Source: Isoptericola sp. BMS4
Lineage (GTDB): Bacteria > Actinomycetota > Actinomycetes > Actinomycetales > Cellulomonadaceae
Length of the DNA: 64,000 nt
Assembly (NCBI RefSeq): GCF_011634835.1
Contig: NZ_SIRP01000001.1
Span: forward strand, 3,777,748 to 3,841,747
Direction of reading: 5' to 3'
Shown here: positions 1 to 7,880 of the stretch, piece after piece
Layout of the letters: each line of letters starts with the position of its first letter
Position numbering within the stretch: position 1 is the first letter of the stretch
The notes under the pieces: generated by a model
What the model saw: the letters and a program-made list of their open reading frames with translations, nothing else
Database searches by the model: none
Told to the model about the DNA's origin: nothing
Program-made: the position numbers and the translations under genes

Positions 1-827
1 ACGACCTCGCCGTCCACGGTCGTGACGCGGAAGACCTTGGTGCGCTCGCCGTCCTTGCCCTCCTGGCTGACGGTGCTGCCGAGGTCCGCGTACCGGTCGT
101 CGTCGGTCTCGGTGCGCGTCTTGTGCTCGACGACGGAGGTCTTGGTGACCTTCTTCGTCTCGACGCGCTCCACGACCACCCGGACGGTCGGGTCGCCGGG
201 CTCGTCGGCCTTCTGCTGCTCGACGTAGACGTTGTCGTCCTTGTCGACCGTCAGGTCGAGGCCGGTGAGGATCGCCTTGAGGCCGACGCTGCCGTCGTCC
301 ACCACGGAGGTGGTGCCGTCGGCGACGACGGCGACCGGCTGGTCGGTGTCGAGGCGCAGCGGGAGCGAGGCGCGGTCGCCGGAGCGCGAGGCCACCAGCG
401 AGACGTCCGAGCCCCGGGCGGCCAGGCCGGCGAGGGCCTCGTCGGCGTCGAGCGCCGTGACCCATACGTCGTCCTGCTTGCCGTCGACGTCCACGGTCAC
501 CTCGTTGCCGTAGCGCACGACGACGTCGGAGCCGTCGCGCAGCGCGGAGTCGGCGTTCGGGGTGACGGCGTCGCGGTCGCCCACGACGACGCCCTCGGAC
601 TCGAGCAGGCCCGCGACCGAGCCCGAGTAGGTGTCGACCGTGCGCATCTCGCCGTCCACGTCGAGGGTGACGGTCTTGTGGGCCTGCCCGTAGGCGGCCG
701 CTGCCCCTCCGGCGAGGACGATCGCGCCCGCCGTGAGACCGGCGACGAGGGGCCAGCGACGCCGGGTCGCCACCGCGGTGGTGGCTCCCGGCGTGACGGA
801 GCTCGGAGTGTCGTTCGTGGGGTTCAC
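1..827 (-). CDS. RpfB-like cell-wall protein with DUF348 repeats and G5 domain (3' end outside window)
   Basis: The frame is open to the window edge, so only the first 275 or so codons are visible. A membrane-anchor or signal segment (about residues 25-45, WPLVAGLTAGAIVLAGGAAA) is followed by three DUF348 ubiquitin-like repeats (about 50-90, 100-140 and 160-200) and the start of a G5 domain (VERVETKKVTKTS). This order is that of RpfB-type resuscitation-promoting factors or secreted transglycosylases, which act on peptidoglycan; the catalytic domain would lie beyond position 1 and is not seen. It follows a paralogue in the same direction and is probably co-transcribed with it. The GTG start used has no clear ribosome site; the frame stays open upstream to a TTG near 940, so the start is uncertain. 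Confidence 0.8.
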   Translation of the reverse strand, partial: MNPTNDTPSSVTPGATTAVATRRRWPLVAGLTAGAIVLAGGAAAAYGQAHKTVTLDVDGEMRTVDTYSGSVAGLLESEGVVVGDRDAVTPNADSALRDGSDVVVRYGNEVTVDVDGKQDDVWVTALDADEALAGLAARGSDVSLVASRSGDRASLPLRLDTDQPVAVVADGTTSVVDDGSVGLKAILTGLDLTVDKDDNVYVEQQKADEPGDPTVRVVVERVETKKVTKTSVVEHKTRTETDDDRYADLGSTVSQEGKDGERTKVFRVTTVDGEV

Positions 828-1016
828 ACGGATCCAGTCGTCGTGCTTCCCGGCTACGAGGGCGGGGTCCCGGCTGGCTGTCGGGTCCGGCGTCGATCCG
901 GCGGCTCCGAAGACCGTAACCGGATCGTGATCGTCCGCCAAGCATGACTGTGGTAGAGATGCCCGGTTCTGCCCCAGCGTGTCCCGAAAGTCGGGCAGTG
1001 ATCTGTGCTGCTTCTC

Positions 1017-2270
1017 TCAGTACCAGCCGACGCTCATGGAGTGGCTCCAGGCCCCGCAGGGCGTCCCGTACCGGCCCGCGATGTACCCGAGCCCCCAGCG
1101 GATCTGCGTGGACGGGTTGGTGCGCCAGTCGTCGCCGGCCGTCGCCATCTTGGAGCCCGGCAGGGCCTGCGGGATGCCGTACGCGCCGCTCGACGGGTTC
1201 TCGGCGTTCCAGCGCCAGCCCGACTCCTTGGTCCACAGGCTGTCCAGGCAGGAGAACTGGTCGTCACCCCACCCGCGCTCCGCCGCGAGGCCGCGGGCGA
1301 CCGCCTTGGCCGACCCGGGGTCGGGGTCCGCCTCCGCCACCTCGAGCGTGCCGACGACGATCACCTCGTCCACGGGCTCGCGGGTGACCTCCCGCGACTT
1401 CACGGTGCGCTCGATCTCGGTGCCGTCGAGGGTGCGCACCCGGTAGGTGGTGACCCGCTCCCCCGGCACGCCCGCCGTGCGGACCACCTCGTAGCCCTTC
1501 GGCAGCTCGTCGGACTCGATCGTCTCCGTCTCGAACGGGATGACCTCGGTCTTCGTGTCCGACTCCGACTCGCCCCGGCTCACCAGCACGACCATCCCGT
1601 CCACGGCCGCGGCGCCGAGCGGGACGGACGTCCGGTCGTGCTTGCCGAGCGTGATCCCCGCCGTGTCGAGCACGTCGCGGACCGTCGACTGCGACGTGCG
1701 GATCGGCAGCACCGAGCCGTCCACCGCCACCTGCACCGTCTTGACGGTCGAGACCCGCACCTCGCTCCGCCCGAGCACCGTGGAGCGGGACGCCGACGAC
1801 ACGGCGCCGTCGCCCCGCGGGCCCATCGCGGCGAGCAGCTCGCCGACGGTGTGCGCCGTCGTGGGGAACGTCGTGGTCTCGCCGTCGATCTCGACGGTCA
1901 CCTCGCGGCTGCTGCGCACGACCACCTCGCCGCCGTCGCGCACCGAGGCGGACACGGCCGGCTGCACCAGGTCGTCCGGCCCCAGGTCGATGTGGTGGTA
2001 GGCCAGCAGGTCGCCCACGGAGTCGCCGTAGCCGTCCACGGTGGCGACGTGCCCGTCGAGGTCGATCGTCACCGTGCGGTGCTCCTGCACCACGGAGACC
2101 GACCCGCCGACCAGCGCGAGCAGCACCATCCCCCGCACGGCGTGCCGGGCCGGTGCCGGCAGGGGTCCGCGCCGGCCTCGCCGGACGCGCGGTCGCGCCG
2201 CTCTCCTCGCACTCGCCACGGTCACCAGACCGTAGCGGAGCCTCGCCCACCGGGGAAGACGCGTCGGCAC
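1017..2270 (-). CDS. DUF348/G5 protein with C-terminal lytic-transglycosylase-like domain (RpfB-like)
   Basis: A 417-residue exported or anchored protein. After an Arg-rich N-terminus and a hydrophobic segment (about 48-60) come three DUF348 repeats, each beginning like VTIDLDG or VTVEIDG. A G5 domain follows (KTEVIPFETETIE...ELPKGYEVVRTAG), then a C-terminal muralytic-type domain (FSCLDSLWTKESGWRWNAEN, GAYGIPQALPGSKMA, ending SMSVGWY). The WTKESGW Glu is the expected catalytic acid of this lysozyme-like fold. The likely role is peptidoglycan remodelling at the cell surface. The GTG start lies 7 bases after the tatD stop with GGGAG in front, which indicates translational coupling. It is the complete paralogue of the next downstream gene; tandem copies may divide growth and resuscitation roles (inference). 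Confidence 0.82.
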   Translation of the reverse strand: MPTRLPRWARLRYGLVTVASARRAARPRVRRGRRGPLPAPARHAVRGMVLLALVGGSVSVVQEHRTVTIDLDGHVATVDGYGDSVGDLLAYHHIDLGPDDLVQPAVSASVRDGGEVVVRSSREVTVEIDGETTTFPTTAHTVGELLAAMGPRGDGAVSSASRSTVLGRSEVRVSTVKTVQVAVDGSVLPIRTSQSTVRDVLDTAGITLGKHDRTSVPLGAAAVDGMVVLVSRGESESDTKTEVIPFETETIESDELPKGYEVVRTAGVPGERVTTYRVRTLDGTEIERTVKSREVTREPVDEVIVVGTLEVAEADPDPGSAKAVARGLAAERGWGDDQFSCLDSLWTKESGWRWNAENPSSGAYGIPQALPGSKMATAGDDWRTNPSTQIRWGLGYIAGRYGTPCGAWSHSMSVGWY

Positions 2271-2277
2271 TCCCGTC

Positions 2278-3210
2278 TCACCAGGTGCCGTAGACGCGGG
2301 TGGAGGTGGCGGACAGCGTGGCGCACAGCTCGTCGAGCGGGCGCTCCAGCACGGCCGCCATCGCGCGCACGGTGTGCGCGGCCACGTACGGGGCGTTCGG
2401 CTGCCCCCGGTAGGGGTGCGGCGGCAGGTAGGGCGCGTCCGTCTCGACCAGCACCAGCTCGGCCGGCAGGGCGCGCAGCGCGGCGCGCAGGTGGTCGTTC
2501 TTCGGGTACGTCACCGGGCCGGCGAACGAGAGGTACCAGCCGTGGGCGGCGGCGAGCCTCGCCATCTCCTCGTCGCCGGAGTAGCAGTGGAAGACCGTGC
2601 GCTCGGGCGCGCCGTCCGCGAGCAGGACGTCGATCACCTGCGCGTGCGCGTCCCGGTCGTGGATCTGCAGCGCCAGGCCGAGCTCCTTGGCCAGCGCGAC
2701 GTGCGCGCGGAACGACTCGCGCTGCGCCTTCTCGCCCTGCGGCCCGGTGCGGTACAGGTCCATCCCCGTCTCGCCGATCGCCCGCACCCGCGGGTTGGCC
2801 CGGGCGACGTCGGCGACGCGCGCGATCGCGTCGTCGAGCGGCACGTCGTGGTGCGGCCGTGGGTCCGGCTCCAGCCCGTCGGGGCCGACCTCCCGGACCC
2901 CCGCGTGCAGCACCGCCTCGTTCGGGTGGATCGCCACCGCCCCGAGCAGGTTGCCGCGGTGCGCGTCGTCGGTCAGGAGCGTGTCCGTCCAGGCGATCGA
3001 CGGCAGGTCGCAGCCGACCTGCACGAGCCGGTCGACGCCGGCCGCCGCCGCGCGGGTGAGGTGGTCGGCGACGGTCGGCACGGGCGCCCCGCCGAGCGCA
3101 CGCTCGTCCAGCACGCCGGCGATGGCGTCCAGGTGGGTGTGGTTGTCGACGACGGGGACACCGAGCGGCTCCGGGTCGGCCGGGAAGCCGCGCTCGCGCT
3201 TGCGCCCCAC
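2278..3210 (-). CDS. tatD: TatD-family metal-dependent hydrolase/DNase
   Basis: A 310-residue TIM-barrel amidohydrolase. The N-terminal metal motif is VDNHTHLD (His24, His26). GETGMDLY carries the metal-binding Glu, and QIHDRDAH, VFHCYSG and ETDAPYLPP supply later ligands, the last being the family signature. Members are 3'-5' exonucleases or DNA-repair/quality-control nucleases in the cytoplasm. The frame is open further upstream inside metG, but the GTG chosen is 4 bases after the metG stop and gives the normal family length. The metG-tatD-rpf order is the one recalled from mycobacteria, which supports both the name and the operon. Confidence 0.93.
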   Translation of the reverse strand: MGRKRERGFPADPEPLGVPVVDNHTHLDAIAGVLDERALGGAPVPTVADHLTRAAAAGVDRLVQVGCDLPSIAWTDTLLTDDAHRGNLLGAVAIHPNEAVLHAGVREVGPDGLEPDPRPHHDVPLDDAIARVADVARANPRVRAIGETGMDLYRTGPQGEKAQRESFRAHVALAKELGLALQIHDRDAHAQVIDVLLADGAPERTVFHCYSGDEEMARLAAAHGWYLSFAGPVTYPKNDHLRAALRALPAELVLVETDAPYLPPHPYRGQPNAPYVAAHTVRAMAAVLERPLDELCATLSATSTRVYGTW

Positions 3211-3214
3211 CCCG

Positions 3215-5023
3215 TCAGGCCTTCTCGCGCAGCCGCTCGAGCTCGGAGTCCACGATCGAGTCGTCGAGCTTGGTGAACACCGGGGTCGGCTTGTCGATCG
3301 GGGTGCCCGCCGCGACGGGCCGCGACGTCCACGTCGGGAAGCCGTGCTCGCCATGCTGATCAGCCTGGTAGTCGCCGGTGATGACCGGGTAGTGCCGCGC
3401 GTCGTCGTCCAGGTCGGTGACCTCGTCGATGCGCGGCTGCGGCGCGAACGTCCCCGTCCCCCCGAGCGTCTCGTGCACCTTCTGGGCGGAGTGCGGCAGG
3501 AACGGGCTGAGCAGCGTGTTGCAGTCGCTCACCGCCTGCGTCACCGTGTGCAGCACCGTCGCGAGCCGGTCCGGGTCCGTCTTGAGCTTCCACGGCTGCG
3601 TCTCCGAGACGTACCGGTTGACGTCGCCGACCACCCGCATCGCCTCGGACACGGCGGCCCGCTGGCGGTTCGCCTCGACGAGGTCGCCGACCGTGCCGAA
3701 CGCCTTCGACGTCGTCGCGAGCACGTCGCGGTCCACGTCGGCCAGCTCGCCCGGCGTCGGGATCTGCCCGAAGTTCTTGTGCACCATGCTCGCCGTGCGG
3801 TTGACGAGGTTGCCCCAGCCCGCGACGAGCTCGTCGTTGGTGCGCCGCAGGAAGCTGTCCCACGTGAAGTCGACGTCCTGGCTCTCGGGCCCGGCCGCCG
3901 CCACGTAGTAGCGGAAGGCGTCCGTCTGGTAGCGGGCGAGCATGTCGCGCACGTAGATGACGACGCCGCGCGAGGACGAGAACTTCTGCCCCTCGACGTT
4001 GAGGAACTCGCTGCTCACGACCTCCGTGGGCAGCTGCAGCTCCCCGTACGGGCCGGGCGCGCCGCCCTTGGCCCCCCTGCCGTCGTAGCCGAGCAGCTCC
4101 GCCGGCCAGATCTGGGAGTGGAACGTGATGTTGTCCTTGCCCATGAAGTAGAACGACCGGGCGTCCGGGTTCGTCCACCAGGCGCGCCACGCCTCCGGGT
4201 CGCCGCTGCGGCGGGCCCACTCGATCGAGCTGGACAGGTAGCCGATGACGGCGTCGAACCACACGTACAGCCGCTTGTTCGGGTTGGACTCCCAGCCCTC
4301 GAGCGGCACGGGGATGCCCCAGTCGATGTCGCGCGTCATGGCGCGCGGGCGCACGTCGTCGAGCAGGTTGCGGCTGAAGTTCAGCACGTTCTGCCGCCAG
4401 CCCGTGCGGGTCTCCAGCCACGAGGCGAGCGCGTCGACGAACGCCGGCAGGTCGAGGAAGAAGTGGTTCGACTCGACGAACTTGGGCGTCTCGCCGTTGA
4501 TGCGGCTGCGCGGGTTCTTCAGGTCGATCGGGTCGAGCTGGTTGCCGCAGTTGTCGCACTGGTCGCCGCGGGCGCCGTCGTACCCGCAGATCGGGCAGGT
4601 GCCCTCGATGAAGCGGTCGGGCAGCGTGCGGCCGGTCGACGGCGAGATCGCGCCCATGGTCGTCTTCTCGACCATGTACCCGTTCTGGTGGACGGTGCGG
4701 AACATCTCCTGCACGACGGCGTAGTGGTTGCGCGTCGTGGTGCGGGTGAACAGGTCGTAGGACAGCCCGAGGGAGGTGAGGTCCTCGACGATGACGCGGT
4801 TGTACCGGTCCGCGAGCTCCTGCGGCGACACGCCCTCCTGCTCGGCCTGCACGAGGATCGGCGTCCCGTGCTCGTCCGTACCGGAGACCATCAGCACGTC
4901 GTGACCCGCCATCCGCATGTACCGGCTGAAGACGTCGGAGGGAACGCCGAAGCCGGCGACGTGGCCGATGTGCCGCGGGCCGTTGGCATAGGGCCATGCC
5001 ACGGCCGAGAGGATGTGGGTCAT
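3215..5023 (-). CDS. metG: methionine--tRNA ligase
   Basis: Class I aminoacyl-tRNA synthetase (602 residues) that charges tRNA-Met. The HIGH signature is HIGH at residues 18-21 in [13 protein letters not shown] zinc knuckle follows (CPIC...CDNC, Cys143/146/156/159), and the KMSKS-equivalent is KFSSSRG. The anticodon-binding helical domain makes up the C-terminal third; no C-terminal tRNA-binding EMAP domain is present. The ATG chosen is 8 codons inside the longest frame because a TAGGAT hexamer sits exactly 7 nt upstream, indicating a leaderless mRNA. First gene of the metG-tatD-rpf-rpf run. Confidence 0.97.
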   Translation of the reverse strand: MTHILSAVAWPYANGPRHIGHVAGFGVPSDVFSRYMRMAGHDVLMVSGTDEHGTPILVQAEQEGVSPQELADRYNRVIVEDLTSLGLSYDLFTRTTTRNHYAVVQEMFRTVHQNGYMVEKTTMGAISPSTGRTLPDRFIEGTCPICGYDGARGDQCDNCGNQLDPIDLKNPRSRINGETPKFVESNHFFLDLPAFVDALASWLETRTGWRQNVLNFSRNLLDDVRPRAMTRDIDWGIPVPLEGWESNPNKRLYVWFDAVIGYLSSSIEWARRSGDPEAWRAWWTNPDARSFYFMGKDNITFHSQIWPAELLGYDGRGAKGGAPGPYGELQLPTEVVSSEFLNVEGQKFSSSRGVVIYVRDMLARYQTDAFRYYVAAAGPESQDVDFTWDSFLRRTNDELVAGWGNLVNRTASMVHKNFGQIPTPGELADVDRDVLATTSKAFGTVGDLVEANRQRAAVSEAMRVVGDVNRYVSETQPWKLKTDPDRLATVLHTVTQAVSDCNTLLSPFLPHSAQKVHETLGGTGTFAPQPRIDEVTDLDDDARHYPVITGDYQADQHGEHGFPTWTSRPVAAGTPIDKPTPVFTKLDDSIVDSELERLREKA

Positions 5024-5030
5024 GCGGGCA

Positions 5031-5036
5031 ATCCTA
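5031..5036 (-). promoter_or_regulatory. -10 box of leaderless metG promoter
   Basis: TAGGAT on the minus strand, 7 nt before the metG ATG. This places the transcription start at or next to the start codon. No convincing -35 is visible. Confidence 0.6.
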
Positions 5037-5083
5037 AGGGCCCGCACGGCGGCCCGGACGAGGCGTTCCGCCCACCGGCACGG

Positions 5084-6252
5084 TCACTCGATCTCGACCC
5101 GCACCAGCCGGTCGTCGCCGTCGCGCGGTTCGCCGCGCCCGTCGGTGTTGTTCGTCAGCAGCCACAGCCCGTCGGCGTCCGACGCGCCGACCGCGACGAC
5201 GTTGCGCAGCCGCCCGAGCTCGCCGGCCAGCAGCGCCTGCGGCGCCCCCAGCGCGTGCCTGCCGCCGGCCGACGACCCGGCGATCGGCACCCGCCACAGA
5301 CGCTCCCCGCGCAGGGCCGCGAGGTAGACGGCGTCGGAGGTCACGGCGAGCCCGGACGGCGACGCCTCGACCGTCGGCCACCACGCGACCGGGTCGGTGA
5401 ACCCGCTGTCCTCCGCGCCGCCCGGCCCCTCGACCTCGGGCCACCCGTAGTTGGCGCCCGCCTCGATCACGTTCAGCTCGTCGTAGGCGTTCTCCCCGAA
5501 CTCGCTCGCGTACATCGTCCCGTCGGCGTCCCAGCCGAACCCCTGCACGTTGCGGTGCCCCGACGTCCACACCGGCGACCCGGGGTCGGGGTTGCCCGGC
5601 GCGGGGGCACCCTCGGCCGTCATGCGCAGGATCTTGCCCTGGAGGGTGGCCGGGTCCTGCGCGGCCTCCCGGACGCCGGCGTCGCCCGTGCCGACGTACA
5701 GGTACCCGTCGGGGCCGAACGCGAGGGCGCCGCCGTCGTGGAAGTCGGCGCTCGGGACGCCCTCCAGCACCGTGGTGAGCTGCCCCAGCTCCGTGCCGTC
5801 GAGCGTGCCGCGCAGCACGGCGTTGCCGTCGGTGCCCGTGCGGTACACGAACACGTCCCCCGCGGCGTCCGACCCCCGCGGGCCGAGAGCGCCACGCCCA
5901 GCAGGCCGCCCTCGCCGTCCGGGTCCGTCCCCGCCGCGAGCTCCCGCGCACCGGGGCCCGTGACGTCCGTCGTCGTGCCGGCGTCCGGGTCGACGACGAC
6001 GAGCCGGCCGGCGTCGCGCAGCGACATCAGCAGCGTGCCGTCGGAGCGTTCCGCCAGGCCCCACGGGGCGTCGAGCCCGTCGACCACGGTGCCGACCGAA
6101 GTCCCCGGCGCGGGCGACGACTCCGGCGCCCGCGTGCCGGGGGCCGACACCTGCGGCTCCTGCGTCCCCGGCGAGCCGGTGCACGCACCGAGCAGCGCGG
6201 CGGCCAGCAGGGCGGACAGCACGCCGCCGCGGACGGGACGGATACGGCTCAT
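5084..6252 (-). pseudogene. frameshifted PQQ-dependent sugar dehydrogenase (GSDH/sorbosone dehydrogenase-like) lipoprotein
   Basis: The N-terminal half carries a lipoprotein signal (LLAAALLGAC lipobox) and the first beta-propeller blades (TVVDGLDAPWGLAE...GGLLGVALSARG). The second half is in another frame (AAGDVFVYRTGTDG...HRNVQGFGWDADGTMYASEFG...ELNVIEAGANYGWPEVEG), and the two halves match one GSDH-family protein of about 390 residues. The break lies at a run of five C (5873-5877); one more C would restore the frame. This may be a sequencing error or a genuine homopolymer frameshift. If intact, the product would be an extracellular sugar or alditol dehydrogenase. No PQQ synthesis genes are in the window. 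Confidence 0.8.
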
Positions 6253-6326
6253 CCCGCCATCCTGGGCGCAGACCGGGCGCCGCGCACCCCTGCCGAAGCA
6301 GGCCGGACGGTGGCAGGGTGGAGGAC

Positions 6327-6923
6327 ATGAGCGAGACCACGACGCCCCCGCCGCTCCCCCGGCGCGCCCTCATCGTCGTCGACGTGCAGCCGACGTTCTG
6401 CGAGGGCGGCGAGCTCGCCGTGGACGGCGGCAACCAGGTGGCCCACGACGTCGCCGGGTACGCGGCGGGCCACCGCGGCCGGTACGCCGTCGTCGTCACG
6501 ACGCAGGACTGGCACATCGACCCGGGCGAGCACTTCAGCTCTCGCCCGGACTTCGTGAACTCGTGGCCCGTGCACGGCGTCGCGGACAGCCCGAACGCCG
6601 CGCTGCACCCGGCGCTCTCCGAGCTCGACCCGGACGTCTCGGTGAAGAAGGGCCAGTACTCGCACGGCTACTCCGGCTTCGACGGCGCGGACGACGCCGG
6701 GCGGTCGCTCGAGCAGGTGCTGCGCGACGCCCACGTCTCCGCCGTCGACGTCGTCGGGCTGGCGGAGTCCCACTGCGTCAAGCACACCGCTCTGGACGCC
6801 GCCGCGAAGGGGTTCGCGACCCGGGTGCTGACCGACCTCACCGCGCCCGTCTCGGAGGAGCAGGGCGAGCAGGCCCGCCACGAGCTGGCCGCGGCCGGGG
6901 TCGAGCTGACGGCGTCCGTGTAG
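6327..6923 (+). CDS. pncA: nicotinamidase (isochorismatase-like hydrolase)
   Basis: A 198-residue cysteine hydrolase converting nicotinamide to nicotinate in NAD salvage. Catalytic triad candidates are Asp in IVVDVQ, Lys in VKKGQYS and Cys in ESHCVKHT. The metal-binding set of true nicotinamidases is present in TQDWHIDPGEHF (Asp, His, His), which argues against a generic isochorismatase. KGQYSHGYSGFDG and GFATRVLTDLTAPV are also typical. A GTG three codons upstream is possible, but the ATG has GGTGGAGG in front. It stands alone, facing away from the frameshifted lipoprotein gene. Confidence 0.92.
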   Translation: MSETTTPPPLPRRALIVVDVQPTFCEGGELAVDGGNQVAHDVAGYAAGHRGRYAVVVTTQDWHIDPGEHFSSRPDFVNSWPVHGVADSPNAALHPALSELDPDVSVKKGQYSHGYSGFDGADDAGRSLEQVLRDAHVSAVDVVGLAESHCVKHTALDAAAKGFATRVLTDLTAPVSEEQGEQARHELAAAGVELTASV

Positions 6924-6945
6924 CCGGTGGCGGCCGAGCCGTCCG

Positions 6946-7842
6946 CTACCGCGCGGCCAGCGCGGCGGCGTACAGGTCGCGCTTGGGCACGCCGGCCGCG
7001 GCAGCCACCTCGGCGACCGCCGCCTTCATGCGCTCGCCGGCCTCCACCCGGGACAGGACCTCGCCCACGAGGTCCTCGACGCTCGGCGTCGTGGTCGGCG
7101 CCCCGCCCACCACGACGCAGATCTCCCCCCGCAGCCCGTCGCCCGCCGCGGCACGCTCCTCGGCCTCCGCGGCGAGGTCGGCCAGGGGGCCGCGCAGCGT
7201 CTCCTCGAACGTCTTGGTGAGCTCGCGGCAGACGGCGGCCGGCCGGTCGCCGCCGAGCACGTCCGCCATCGCGCGCAGCGTGGCCGCGATCCGGTGCGGC
7301 GCCTCGAAGAGGACCATGGTGCGCGGCTCGGCCGCGAGCGCCCCGAGCCACCGCGACCGCTCCCCCGCCTTGCGGGGCACGAACCCCTCGAACGTGAACC
7401 GGTCGGTGGGGAGCCCGGAGAGCGCCAGGGCCGTGAGCACCGCGGACGGGCCGGGGGCCGACGTCACCCGCAGGCCCCGTTCGACCGCGCGCGCCACGAC
7501 CCGGTAGCCCGGGTCGGACACGGCGGGCATCCCCGCGTCGGACACCACGACGACGGTGCCGCCGCCGGCGACGACGTCGAGCAGCTCGTCGGCCCGGGCC
7601 GTCTCGTTGTGCTCGTGGTACGAGGTGACGCGGCCGCCGACGGTGACCCCCAGCCGGGCGGCGAGCGCGTGCAGGCGGCGCGTGTCCTCGGCGGCGACGA
7701 CGTCCGCGCGTGCGAGGAGCCGGAGCAGGCGGGGCGAGGCGTCCTCCGCGTTGCCGATCGGCGTCGCGGCCAGCACGACGGACCCCGCCTCGGGGAGCGG
7801 GGCGGCGTCAGGGGCGGGGGCGTCACGGGGGTCGGCGGTCAT
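6946..7842 (-). CDS. rsmI: 16S rRNA (cytidine(1402)-2'-O)-methyltransferase
   Basis: A 298-residue SAM-dependent methyltransferase of the tetrapyrrole-methylase fold that modifies C1402 in the ribosomal P site. Diagnostic segments: LAATPIGNAEDASPRLLRLL, DVVAAEDTRRL, SYHEHNE, VVVVSDAGMPAVSDPGYRVV and SAPGPSAVLTALALSGLPTD, then RELTKTFEE and a C-terminal HTH-like tail (GVPKRDLYAAAL). It is divergent from the mannosyltransferase gene, the arrangement recalled for mycobacteria (rsmI next to pmt). Confidence 0.96.
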   Translation of the reverse strand: MTADPRDAPAPDAAPLPEAGSVVLAATPIGNAEDASPRLLRLLARADVVAAEDTRRLHALAARLGVTVGGRVTSYHEHNETARADELLDVVAGGGTVVVVSDAGMPAVSDPGYRVVARAVERGLRVTSAPGPSAVLTALALSGLPTDRFTFEGFVPRKAGERSRWLGALAAEPRTMVLFEAPHRIAATLRAMADVLGGDRPAAVCRELTKTFEETLRGPLADLAAEAEERAAAGDGLRGEICVVVGGAPTTTPSVEDLVGEVLSRVEAGERMKAAVAEVAAAAGVPKRDLYAAALAAR

Positions 7843-7867
7843 GGTGACCAGCGTCCCACGGCGCCTC

Positions 7868-7873
7868 TACGAT
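7868..7873 (+). promoter_or_regulatory. -10 box of leaderless pmt promoter
   Basis: TACGAT lies exactly 7 nt before GTG 7881, so the mannosyltransferase mRNA is probably leaderless. This decides the start over the ATG three codons upstream, which overlaps the hexamer. Confidence 0.55.
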
Positions 7874-7880
7874 GACGCGG

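Noticed and set aside
828-1016. Possible c-di-AMP (ydaO) riboswitch before the first RpfB-like gene
   Set aside because: On the minus strand ACCCGACAGCC and CTCGTAGCC resemble the 3' half of the ydaO motif, but the 5' half with its GGGG/GAAUC elements and closing stem could not be found, and part of the region is open in the gene's own frame. An Infernal run with the ydaO model would decide.
2597-7507. 1636-codon rightward frame over metG, the lipoprotein gene and pncA
   Set aside because: It is a GC-rich shadow frame antisense to metG and rsmI, rich in Arg/Pro/Ser and without any family motif; only its short overlap with true genes has meaning.
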